Below are positions 1 to 5,865 of a stretch of 23,993 nucleotides of DNA, piece by piece. Every line of letters starts with the position of its first letter. Within the stretch, counting starts at the first letter, position 1. The stretch is taken from positions 1-23,993 of the forward strand of contig JAHECE010000009.1 in NCBI GenBank assembly GCA_024641895.1. Direction: 5' to 3'. Position numbers and translations under genes: made by a program. The notes beneath the pieces were generated by a model that worked only from the letters and a program-made list of their open reading frames with translations, was not told the origin of the DNA and did no database searches. The stretch is from Actinomycetales bacterium (GTDB lineage Bacteria; Actinomycetota; Actinomycetes; Actinomycetales; JAHECE01).

Positions 1-121
1 CGATGAGGCGGTAGATGCCGCCGAACGGGACGGCGGGCTTGGCCCGGTCCTCCGTCAAGGGCATCAAGCGACGCCCTTCTCCACCGGCCAATACGATCGC
101 AAGTACACGGGGGGCTGCCAT
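1..121 (-). CDS. glgC: Glucose-1-phosphate adenylyltransferase, N-terminal part
   Basis: The reverse strand from the ATG at 121 encodes 40 residues, starting MAAPRVLAIVLAGGEGRRLM and continuing with PLTEDRAKPAVPFGG. This is the nucleotide-binding N-terminus of ADP-glucose pyrophosphorylase: the glycine-rich GGEGRRL loop is followed by the AKPAVPFGG segment. The enzyme makes ADP-glucose from glucose-1-phosphate and ATP for glycogen and maltose-1-phosphate synthesis in the cytoplasm. The rest of the gene lies beyond the left edge. It is divergent from the glycogen synthase gene at 225, the usual actinobacterial arrangement. A TACGCT -10-like hexamer lies 7 nt upstream of the ATG, which suggests a leaderless mRNA. 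Confidence 0.93.
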   Translation of the reverse strand, partial: MAAPRVLAIVLAGGEGRRLMPLTEDRAKPAVPFGGIYRLI

Positions 122-128
122 GATCTGA

Positions 129-134
129 AGCGTA
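129..134 (-). promoter_or_regulatory. Putative -10 element of glgC
   Basis: On the minus strand the hexamer TACGCT (TANNNT type) ends 7 nt before the glgC ATG. That spacing would put the transcription start at or next to the start codon, typical of leaderless actinobacterial genes. No clear -35 hexamer is visible. Prediction only. Confidence 0.45.
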
Positions 135-135
135 G

Positions 136-147
136 GGCGGTACCGCC
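136..147. promoter_or_regulatory. 12-bp palindrome between glgC and glgA (possible operator)
   Basis: GGCGGTACCGCC is a perfect palindrome in the 103-bp divergent intergenic region. It sits just upstream of the putative glgC -10 element, where a bound repressor or activator could act on glgC. No regulator can be named from the sequence, and in GC-rich DNA a 12-bp palindrome can arise by chance. Confidence 0.35.
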
Positions 148-224
148 TCCCGGACGCGATTTTTCGGTCAGCGGTTCGGCCCTCGACGTCAGCTTCAGCC
201 AACGAGGGCATGGTGATGTGAGAG

Positions 225-1442
225 ATGAGAGTTGACCTGCTCACCCGTGAGTACCCGCCGCACGTCTACGGCGGTGCCGGGGTGCATGTCGCCGAGCTGG
301 CCGCCGTGCTGTCGGCTCACGTGGACGTGAGGGTGCGCTGCTTCGACGGGCCGCGCGAGGGCATGCCGGGGGTGACCGGCTACGCAGTTCCTGCGGAGCT
401 CGCGAACGCCAACGCGACGCTGAGCACCCTCGGGGTGGACCTGCAGATGGCGCAGGATGTCGAGGGCGCCGACCTGGTCCACTCGCACACGTGGTACGCC
501 GTCATGGGCGGGCACCTGGCGAGTCTGCTGCACGACGTGCCCCACATCATCTCCGCGCACAGCCTGGAGCCGTTGCGGCCGTGGAAGCGCGAGCAGCTCG
601 GCGGCGGCTATGCCGTGTCGAGCTGGGCGGAGAAGACGGCCTACGAGGCCGCCGACGGGATCATCGCGGTGAGTGGCGGCATGCGAACCGACATCCTGCG
701 GTCGTACCCGAACGTCGATCCCGAGCGGGTGCACGTGGTGCACAACGGCATCGACCTGTCGGGTTGGCAGCGGCCCTCGGTCGAGGACGCGGCGGAGACC
801 GAGCGGATCGTGCGGGAGCTGGGCATCGACCCCGAGCGTCCGGCCGTGGTGTTCGTCGGGCGGATCACGCGTCAGAAGGGTCTGCCGTACTTGCTGCGCG
901 CGGTTGCCGAGCTGCCGCCGGAGGTTCAGATCATCCTGTGCGCCGGGGCCCCGGACACCAAGGAGATCATGGCCGAGGTCTCCGGTGCGGTCGCCCAGCT
1001 CGCGCAGGAGCGCTCGGGCGTCGTGTGGATCGAGGAGATGCTGCCGCGGCCGCGCCTGGTGGCGGTGCTGTCATCGAGCACGGTGTTCGTGTGCCCGTCG
1101 GTCTACGAGCCGTTGGGCATCGTCAACCTCGAGGCCATGGCCTGCGGGCTTCCCGTGGTGGGCAGCGCGACCGGCGGCATCCCCGAGGTGATCGTCGACG
1201 GCGTCACGGGCACGTTGGTGCCGATCGATCAGGTCCAGGACGGCACGGGGACCCCCGTGGACCCCGACAAGTTCGTTGCCGACCTTGCCGCGGCGCTGAA
1301 CGAGATGGTGGCCGACCCTGCGCGGGCCGCCGAGATGGGCAAGGCCGCCCGCACCCGGGTGGAGGACCACTTCGCGTGGTCCGCTATCGCGGAGCGCACG
1401 GTCAAGGTCTACGAGGCCGTCGTCGCCGGCCGCAAGGCCTGA
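225..1442 (+). CDS. glgA: GT4-family glycogen synthase / maltose-1-phosphate synthase
   Basis: The product is a 405-residue GT-B glycosyltransferase that transfers glucose from ADP-glucose (or UDP-glucose), either to a growing alpha-glucan or, as in mycobacterial GlgM, to glucose-1-phosphate to give maltose-1-phosphate. The N-terminal MRVDLLTREYPPHVYGGAGVHV segment carries the acceptor-side glycine motif. VFVGRITRQKGLPYLL near residue 210 starts the C-terminal Rossmann domain. The GT4 E-x7-E motif is at E295 and E303 within VYEPLGIVNLEAM. The length suits the Corynebacterium-type GlgA/mycobacterial GlgM group (about 385-410 aa), shorter than GT5 GlgA of enteric bacteria. The ATG at 225 is chosen because the family motif begins almost at once; no strong ribosome site precedes it. 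Divergent glgC supports the role. Whether the main product is glycogen or maltose-1-phosphate cannot be told from sequence alone. Confidence 0.92.
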   Translation: MRVDLLTREYPPHVYGGAGVHVAELAAVLSAHVDVRVRCFDGPREGMPGVTGYAVPAELANANATLSTLGVDLQMAQDVEGADLVHSHTWYAVMGGHLASLLHDVPHIISAHSLEPLRPWKREQLGGGYAVSSWAEKTAYEAADGIIAVSGGMRTDILRSYPNVDPERVHVVHNGIDLSGWQRPSVEDAAETERIVRELGIDPERPAVVFVGRITRQKGLPYLLRAVAELPPEVQIILCAGAPDTKEIMAEVSGAVAQLAQERSGVVWIEEMLPRPRLVAVLSSSTVFVCPSVYEPLGIVNLEAMACGLPVVGSATGGIPEVIVDGVTGTLVPIDQVQDGTGTPVDPDKFVADLAAALNEMVADPARAAEMGKAARTRVEDHFAWSAIAERTVKVYEAVVAGRKA

Positions 1443-1464
1443 CGAGTCGGGGCCAGGGTCCCGT

Positions 1465-1515
1465 CGAGAGCCCCCGCCTCGCTCCGGTTCGCCGGCGGCG
1501 CGGTGGGGGCTCTCG
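1465..1515. terminator. Bidirectional hairpin terminator between glgA and the convergent gene
   Basis: CGAGAGCCCCC (1465-1475) pairs perfectly with GGGGGCTCTCG (1505-1515). The stem can be extended inward by a G-T and two C-G pairs. It lies 22 bp after the glgA stop and 27 bp from the stop of the convergent gene, so it can serve both strands. There is no T-tract, as is common in high-GC actinobacteria. Confidence 0.75.
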
Positions 1516-1542
1516 GGCGTGCGGTGCCCGGCGAACCCGGTG

Positions 1543-2301
1543 TCAGGCCACCGAGTACGCCGTCGCTGCGGCCATCGCGCGCCGGGCCGCTGCGTCGACC
1601 TCACGCAGTGCCGCGAAGCGCTGATCGGACTGCGAGGTCGTGACGGCGGGGTCTTCGCCGCCGCGGGCCAGCTCGACGATCGCCATCAGTCGGGCCGCAC
1701 GTGCGAGCAGCTCGATCCGGTCGGCGGCGATCTCGGGCGGCAGTGGCCAGTCCGGCTCCCGGGCCGAGGCGAGGTCCGCGATCCGGCTCGCGGCATCCGG
1801 CCGCCACCGTGCCAGGTCCAGCCGGGTCAGCGCCTCGGTCGCTGTGACCAGGGCCTGGGCCAGGCTGGTGCGCGCCTCCGTGAGGCTGCCCAGTGTCGCG
1901 AGGAGGCCGATCTCGGCGTCGGCGGTCTCGGTGACCTGCCAGCTGACGGTGGCTCCCGGCTCGAGGAAGGTTCCGAACGTGCGTACCGTCGGAACCGCCG
2001 CCCACGTGCCTTCTCGAGCCGAGATGATGAGGCACTCGCCCGCCTCGACCGCGTCGGCAGCGACTGCCGCGGGTACGCCGGCCGGATGGCCGGGGACGGG
2101 CAGGACGGCGCCCACCACCCGGGCCGGCGCCCAGGTGGCGAACAAGGCCGCGATGTTGAGCTGGCTCCGCCCGACGAGGGCGACGTGCGGCTCGTCGTCA
2201 CCGGTGATCGCGGCGGCGGCCCGGGTGACGGAGCCGAGGTCCTTGACGTGGGGAAGCCAGAGGGCGGCCAGGACGGACCGGGGGAGCGAGACGGCAGTCA
2301 C
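1543..2301 (-). CDS. Conserved-looking hypothetical protein, alanine-rich
   Basis: I do not recognise a family. The 252-residue product is rich in Ala, Leu, Arg and Glu, has no signal peptide or membrane segment, and looks mostly helical in its second half (alternating Ala/Leu/Arg/Glu from about residue 120). A segment near residues 20-60 (LGSVTRAAAAITGDDEPHVALVG) could be part of an alpha/beta domain, but no catalytic motif stands out. The start is taken as the GTG at 2301, not the GTG-type start 45 nt upstream: TACCCT lies 6 nt before 2301, and the product then begins VTAVSLPRSVLAALWLP. Codon use matches the neighbours, with strong third-position GC, so coding is likely. It is divergent from the ABC ATPase gene at 2377 and convergent with glgA, so it is probably a single-gene transcript. 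Confidence 0.7.
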   Translation of the reverse strand: MTAVSLPRSVLAALWLPHVKDLGSVTRAAAAITGDDEPHVALVGRSQLNIAALFATWAPARVVGAVLPVPGHPAGVPAAVAADAVEAGECLIISAREGTWAAVPTVRTFGTFLEPGATVSWQVTETADAEIGLLATLGSLTEARTSLAQALVTATEALTRLDLARWRPDAASRIADLASAREPDWPLPPEIAADRIELLARAARLMAIVELARGGEDPAVTTSQSDQRFAALREVDAAARRAMAAATAYSVA

Positions 2302-2307
2302 CGGGCG

Positions 2308-2313
2308 AGGGTA
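2308..2313 (-). promoter_or_regulatory. Putative -10 element for the 252-aa hypothetical gene
   Basis: On the minus strand, TACCCT is followed by 6 nt and then the GTG at 2301, a spacing expected for leaderless transcription. It helps select that start codon. Confidence 0.4.
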
Positions 2314-2362
2314 GCCAAACGACCGGTGTGCGCTGCAGCGGCTCACCCGCGCTGATGTGCTC

Positions 2363-2368
2363 TAGGGT
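2363..2368 (+). promoter_or_regulatory. Putative -10 element for the stand-alone ABC ATPase
   Basis: TAGGGT is followed by 8 nt and the ATG at 2377. This is a common actinobacterial leaderless arrangement, and no Shine-Dalgarno sequence is needed to explain the start. No good -35 hexamer is visible. Confidence 0.45.
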
Positions 2369-2376
2369 CGGGGGCC

Positions 2377-3162
2377 ATGACGACTGTGCTCGACCTGACC
2401 GATGTGAGCCTGCGACGAGGCGAGAAGACGCTGATCGAGAACCTCACGTGGCGGGTCGAGGAGGGCGAGCGCTGGGTCGTGCTGGGCCCGAACGGGGCGG
2501 GCAAGAGCACCGTCCTGCAGATCGCCGCCGCGCGGCTCCACCCGACCTCGGGGTCTGCCACCGTGCTCGGCGAGCGGCTCGGCCGCGTCGACGTCTTCGA
2601 GCTGCGACCCCGGATCGGGTTGTCGAGCTCGACGCTCGTCGACCGCATCCCGGGCTCGGAGACCGTGCTCGACGTCGTCCTCACCGCGACATACGCCGTC
2701 ACCGGTCGCTGGCGGGAGGTCTACGAAGGCGAGGACATCGGCCGTGCGCACGACCTGCTCGCCGCGTTCGGAGTCGACCACCTCGACTCGCGCTTCTTCG
2801 GCACCCTCAGCGAGGGTGAGCGCAAGCGGGTCCAGATCGCTCGCGCACTCATGAGCGACCCGGAGCTGCTGCTTCTCGACGAGCCGGCGGCCGGTCTCGA
2901 CCTCGGCGGTCGAGAGGAGCTCGTCGGTGCGCTCGGCGAGCTTGCCGCCGACCGACGCTCGCCGGTCCTCGTGCTCGTCACCCACCACGTCGAGGAGATC
3001 CCGCCGGGCTTCACCCACGCTCTGCTGCTGCGTGGGGGCAAGGTCGAGGTGGCTGCGCCGCTCGAGGAGGCCCTGACACCTCAGCACCTCTCGCGCACGT
3101 TCGGCCTCGAGCTCACCGTCGAACGCCACAGGGACCGCTGGAGCGCTCGCGCCTTCGGCTGA
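2377..3162 (+). CDS. Stand-alone ABC transporter ATP-binding protein
   Basis: The product is a 261-residue single ABC ATPase domain. Walker A GPNGAGKST is at residues 37-45, the signature LSEGERKRV at 144-152 (LSEGE rather than the usual LSGGQ), and Walker B with catalytic Glu (ELLLLDEP) at 163-170. The H-loop lies in VTHHVEEIPPGF from residue 201. The THHxEEIPPGFTH segment resembles ModF/YlmA-type ATPases, which I know from memory and have not searched. No permease or binding protein gene is adjacent, so its partner and substrate are unknown, and it may not act in transport. It is probably transcribed alone from a leaderless promoter, with a possible terminator hairpin at 3174-3219. Confidence 0.87.
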   Translation: MTTVLDLTDVSLRRGEKTLIENLTWRVEEGERWVVLGPNGAGKSTVLQIAAARLHPTSGSATVLGERLGRVDVFELRPRIGLSSSTLVDRIPGSETVLDVVLTATYAVTGRWREVYEGEDIGRAHDLLAAFGVDHLDSRFFGTLSEGERKRVQIARALMSDPELLLLDEPAAGLDLGGREELVGALGELAADRRSPVLVLVTHHVEEIPPGFTHALLLRGGKVEVAAPLEEALTPQHLSRTFGLELTVERHRDRWSARAFG

Positions 3163-3173
3163 TCACTCGCGCG

Positions 3174-3219
3174 CTCGTCGGTCCGACTCGGCCGACCGGC
3201 CGGTGGCGCGCACGACGAG
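3174..3219 (+). terminator. Possible terminator hairpin after the ABC ATPase
   Basis: CTCGTCG (3174-3180) and CGACGAG (3213-3219) form a perfect 7-bp stem about 12 bp after the stop codon, with further GC pairing possible inside (GGTC with GACC). The loop region is long and there is no T-tract, so this is tentative. Confidence 0.35.
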
Positions 3220-3291
3220 GACGGGAACGGCGCGGTTCGCGCGTCCTCGCCGGACGGTGCGCCCCTCCGAGCACGGTCCTGGTCGGAGGCA

Positions 3292-3297
3292 TATCCT
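3292..3297 (+). promoter_or_regulatory. Possible -10 element upstream of the NfeD/SPFH pair
   Basis: TATCCT is the best TANNNT hexamer in the 204-bp gap before the nfeD-like gene. A transcript from here would carry a 5' leader of about 60 nt including the 3323-3350 inverted repeat. The -35 region is not recognisable. Confidence 0.25.
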
Positions 3298-3322
3298 GAA
3301 GGTCATGCTCCCGGGGCATGGC

Positions 3323-3350
3323 GACGTGCACGCGGGGGCGGGTGCACGTC
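3323..3350 (+). other. Perfect 9-bp inverted repeat in the nfeD leader
   Basis: GACGTGCAC (3323-3331) and GTGCACGTC (3342-3350) are exact reverse complements separated by 10 nt of G-rich sequence. The repeat ends a few bases before the GAGGAG ribosome site of the gene at 3367. It could be an operator or an RNA hairpin that affects translation. Confidence 0.45.
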
Positions 3351-3366
3351 GGGTGAGGAGGCCGAG

Positions 3367-3828
3367 ATGGCGTGGATCCTGTGGATCGCGGTGGCGCTGG
3401 TTCTCGCCGTCGTCGAGGTCGTGGTCGTGGACCTCATCTTCCTCATGTTCGCCGGTGGTGCGCTCGCTGCGGCCGTCGCAGGCGCCGTCGGTGCCCCGAT
3501 CTGGGCGCAGGTCGTCGTCTTCTGCGTGGTCTCGGTCGTCCTCCTGGTCGGGGTGCGGCCTTGGGCGTTGCGCACGTTCAAGGCGTCGGTGCCCGAGGTG
3601 GCCACCAACGTGGCTGCCCACATCGGCCGCACCGCCGTCGTCCTCATCGACGTGACGTCGAACGCCGGCAGGGTGAAGCTCGCCGGCGAGGTCTGGACGG
3701 CTCGATCGGCTACGCCGGAGGCGGTGCTCCCGGCCGGGTCGACGGTCAGAGTTGTCCGGATCGACGGCGCTTCGGCGGTCGTCGAACCGTTGGCCGCCCC
3801 GGCCGTCGGCACGACGTACCAAGACTGA
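3367..3828 (+). CDS. NfeD-like membrane protein
   Basis: The 153-residue product begins with closely packed hydrophobic segments (about residues 3-22, 24-44 and 47-66). A soluble beta-rich domain from about residue 85 to the end (IGRTAVVLIDVTSNAGRVKL, then GSTVRVVRIDGASAVVEPL) is the OB-fold typical of NfeD-like proteins. The short form without the ClpP-like protease domain is usually paired with an SPFH protein, which is exactly the next gene (81 bp downstream), as in the E. coli YbbJ-QmcA pair. The likely role is a membrane-scaffold partner that stabilises SPFH assemblies. The ATG at 3367 has a good ribosome site (GTGAGGAG, 3353-3360). The sequence contains no clear evidence of separate regulation of the two genes. 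Confidence 0.85.
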   Translation: MAWILWIAVALVLAVVEVVVVDLIFLMFAGGALAAAVAGAVGAPIWAQVVVFCVVSVVLLVGVRPWALRTFKASVPEVATNVAAHIGRTAVVLIDVTSNAGRVKLAGEVWTARSATPEAVLPAGSTVRVVRIDGASAVVEPLAAPAVGTTYQD

Positions 3829-3908
3829 GCAGGCCGGAACCGCTTCAGGCCTACGACCGACTGACGAGGCAGGTCTCGTGCCTGCCGCTCGCTGAGCCAA
3901 GGAGAGCT

Positions 3909-5072
3909 GTGGACAACATCCCCGTGGGAACGATCGTCCTGGTCGTCGTCCTCGTGCTGCTGACGATCTTCGTTGCCCTGTCCATCGCCCGCGCGGTGCG
4001 GATCGTGCCCCAGGCGGTCGCCCTCATCGTCGAACGACTGGGGCGGTACCAGAGCACGCTGCCGGCGGGCCTGCACTTCCTGATCCCCTTCGTCGACCGC
4101 GTCCGCTCGACCGTCGACCTTCGTGAGCAGGTCGTGTCCTTCGCGCCCCAGCCCGTGATCACCTCGGACAACCTCGTGGTGAGCATCGACACGGTCTTGT
4201 ACTTCCAGGTCACCGAGCCCAAGTCGGCGACCTACGAGATCGCGAACTACATCACGGGTATCGAGCAGCTGACGGTCACCACGCTGCGCAACGTGATCGG
4301 CTCGATGGACCTCGAGCAGACGCTCACGAGCCGCGACCAGATCAACGGCCAGCTCCGTGGCGTGCTCGACGAGGCGACCGGACGCTGGGGCATCCGCGTC
4401 AACCGGGTGGAGCTCAAGTCGATCGACCCGCCGCAGAGCATCCAGGGCGCGATGGAGCAGCAGATGCGCGCCGAGCGTGACCGTCGGGCGGCGATCCTGA
4501 CGGCCGAGGGCGTCAAGCAGTCCGCGATCCTGACGGCCGAGGGCGAGAAGCAGTCCTCGATCCTGCGAGCCGAGGGCGCCGCACAGGCGGCGATCCTGCG
4601 GGCCCAGGGCGATTCCCGGGCGATCCTGCAGGTCTTCGACGCGATTCACCGCGGCGACGCCGACCCGAAGCTCCTCGCGTATCAGTACCTCCAGATGCTT
4701 CCCCAGATCGCCAACGGGACCTCGAGCAAGCTCTGGGTCATCCCGACGGAGTTCACTGCTGCGCTCGGCGCGATCCGATCGGCCTTCGGTGGTCCGCAGG
4801 CGCAAGAACCCTTCGCCGCCGGAGACGGCGGCGGAGGCCGCGGCCGCAGCGGGCGTCGTGGAGACCTGCCCGCCGACGACCTGCCCGAGACGTCGTTGCC
4901 CTCGCCGGCGGAGGCCCTCGCCGAGGCGCGAAGCCAGCTGGAGGAGGCCACGTCCGAGGCGACGACCGCGGGTACGCGCTCCGGCTCACCGTTCAGCACG
5001 CTCGCTGAGCGAGGTCAGGCCTCGGCCGAGCAAGAGTTCCTTCCGCCTCCGCCGCCGGAGCGCAAGATCTGA
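3909..5072 (+). CDS. SPFH/band 7 (stomatin/QmcA-like) membrane protein
   Basis: The 387-residue product has one N-terminal membrane anchor (about residues 6-29, VGTIVLVVVLVLLTIFVALS). The SPFH domain follows (VPQAVALIVERLGRYQSTLP, GLHFLIPFVDRV, and YEIANYITGIEQLTVTTLRN). A coiled, Ala/Glu-rich repeat region spans residues 195-238, and the tail is long, low-complexity and Pro/Glu/Gly-rich, ending in PPPPPERKI. Such proteins oligomerise at the inner face of the membrane and organise membrane microdomains or regulate proteases. The GTG at 3909 is chosen because AAGGAGAG stands just upstream and the membrane anchor follows; the open frame runs further upstream without family similarity. It pairs with the NfeD-like gene before it. 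The tail of roughly 80 residues after about residue 300 is longer than in QmcA and poorly conserved in composition. Confidence 0.9.
   Translation: MDNIPVGTIVLVVVLVLLTIFVALSIARAVRIVPQAVALIVERLGRYQSTLPAGLHFLIPFVDRVRSTVDLREQVVSFAPQPVITSDNLVVSIDTVLYFQVTEPKSATYEIANYITGIEQLTVTTLRNVIGSMDLEQTLTSRDQINGQLRGVLDEATGRWGIRVNRVELKSIDPPQSIQGAMEQQMRAERDRRAAILTAEGVKQSAILTAEGEKQSSILRAEGAAQAAILRAQGDSRAILQVFDAIHRGDADPKLLAYQYLQMLPQIANGTSSKLWVIPTEFTAALGAIRSAFGGPQAQEPFAAGDGGGGRGRSGRRGDLPADDLPETSLPSPAEALAEARSQLEEATSEATTAGTRSGSPFSTLAERGQASAEQEFLPPPPPERKI
4491..4622 (+). repeat. Four imperfect 33-bp tandem repeats within the SPFH gene
   Basis: Four 11-residue units read AILTAEGVKQS, AILTAEGEKQS, SILRAEGAAQA and AILRAQGDSRA. 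They form the helical, probably coiled-coil stalk that follows the SPFH domain. The first two units are nearly identical in DNA, so copy number could change by slippage or recombination. Confidence 0.85.
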
Positions 5073-5086
5073 CCAGGCTCCCTGTC

Positions 5087-5119
5087 CGCCGCGCGGGTGG
5101 TGATCGACCTGTCGCGGCG
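5087..5119 (+). terminator. Possible terminator hairpin after the SPFH gene
   Basis: CGCCGCG (5087-5093) pairs with CGCGGCG (5113-5119), 14 bp after the stop codon, with a 19-nt loop that can pair further (GGT with ACC). No T-tract. A second GC palindrome, CCGGCCGG, lies just beyond. Confidence 0.35.
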
Positions 5120-5173
5120 AGGAGCCGGCCGGCCGCTCTGGACGGCGCGGGCGTCGTGGCGTCAACCTGCTCG

Positions 5174-5191
5174 TGAGTGAGTGCTCACTCA
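5174..5191. promoter_or_regulatory. TetR-type operator upstream of the exporter operon
   Basis: TGAGTGAGTGCTCACTCA has perfect 8-bp arms (TGAGTGAG / CTCACTCA) around a 2-bp centre. It ends 2 bp before the putative -10 element TAGCAT of the tetR gene. Binding here by the regulator encoded directly downstream would block transcription, so autoregulation of the tetR-ABC-ABC operon is the natural reading. Binding by this particular protein is inferred. Confidence 0.75.
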
Positions 5192-5193
5192 TT

Positions 5194-5199
5194 TAGCAT
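5194..5199 (+). promoter_or_regulatory. Putative -10 element of the tetR-ABC operon
   Basis: TAGCAT lies 6 nt before the ATG at 5206, consistent with a leaderless transcript. The TetR-type palindrome occupies the stretch immediately upstream, that is, the -35/-10 spacer. Confidence 0.45.
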
Positions 5200-5205
5200 T
5201 CCGGC

Positions 5206-5865
5206 ATGCACGATGATGGCTGCGCACCCCGCCGGGCGGCGCCCCTCCCACCCGAGGAGCGCCGCGCAGCCGTCCTGAGGGCGACAGTTCCCCTCCTTCG
5301 CGAGCGGGGGGCTCAGGTCTCCACGCGCGAGCTCGCCGAAGCCGCCGGGGTTGCCGAAGGGACCCTGTTCCGGGTCTTCGCAGACAAGCGCGCCCTCGTC
5401 CAGGCCGCCCTGGCCCAGGCGATGGACCCGGGGCCGCTCGAGCGGGGCCTCGCGACCCTCGACCGGGAGCAGCCCCTCGAGGACCGCGTGCGCCGCGTCG
5501 TCGACCTTCTGAGCGCCCGGATGGCCGGCATCGTGCAGCTGATGACCGTGCTGCAGGGCCTCGCAGGCGTGGGGCCGGGGTCGGCGCACGGCGCCCACCA
5601 GGGCCCGGGTGCCGAGCACGCGGCCCGTGACGCGCGGGTGCTGCGCGCGATCGCGTCGGTGCTGGAGCCGGATTCCGCGCGGCTGCGCGTCTCGCCCCTG
5701 CAGGCCGCGGGCCTCGTGCGCGGAGTCGTCCTCGGCGACCGGATGCCAGGCCTGCCCGACGCCGCTCGCCTGACCGCGGCCGACGTGGCCAGCTGCCTCG
5801 TCGGCGGCCTGCTCGCCACGGCGACCTCGTCACCACCACCTACCCGACCCGGGCCGGAGTCCTGA
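5206..5865 (+). CDS. TetR/AcrR-family transcriptional regulator
   Basis: The 219-residue protein has an N-terminal TetR DNA-binding domain at about residues 18-65. AVLRATVPLLRERGAQVSTR leads into the recognition helix region, ELAEAAGVAEGTLFRVFADK, the hallmark of the family. The C-terminal ligand-binding half is Ala/Leu-rich and not informative about the inducer. Its stop codon overlaps the ATG of the first ABC gene (TGATG at 5863-5867), so the genes are translationally coupled. A palindromic operator lies over its promoter. It most likely represses this exporter operon until a toxic or amphiphilic substrate binds. The substrate cannot be deduced. The ATG at 5206 is preferred because the -10 element and operator sit directly upstream. 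Confidence 0.9.
   Translation: MHDDGCAPRRAAPLPPEERRAAVLRATVPLLRERGAQVSTRELAEAAGVAEGTLFRVFADKRALVQAALAQAMDPGPLERGLATLDREQPLEDRVRRVVDLLSARMAGIVQLMTVLQGLAGVGPGSAHGAHQGPGAEHAARDARVLRAIASVLEPDSARLRVSPLQAAGLVRGVVLGDRMPGLPDAARLTAADVASCLVGGLLATATSSPPPTRPGPES

Noticed and set aside
3372..3908. Upstream in-frame extension of the SPFH gene through the nfeD-like gene
   Set aside because: It is antiparallel in composition to a membrane protein, overlaps the well-supported NfeD-like gene in another frame, and the GTG at 3909 has a strong ribosome site.
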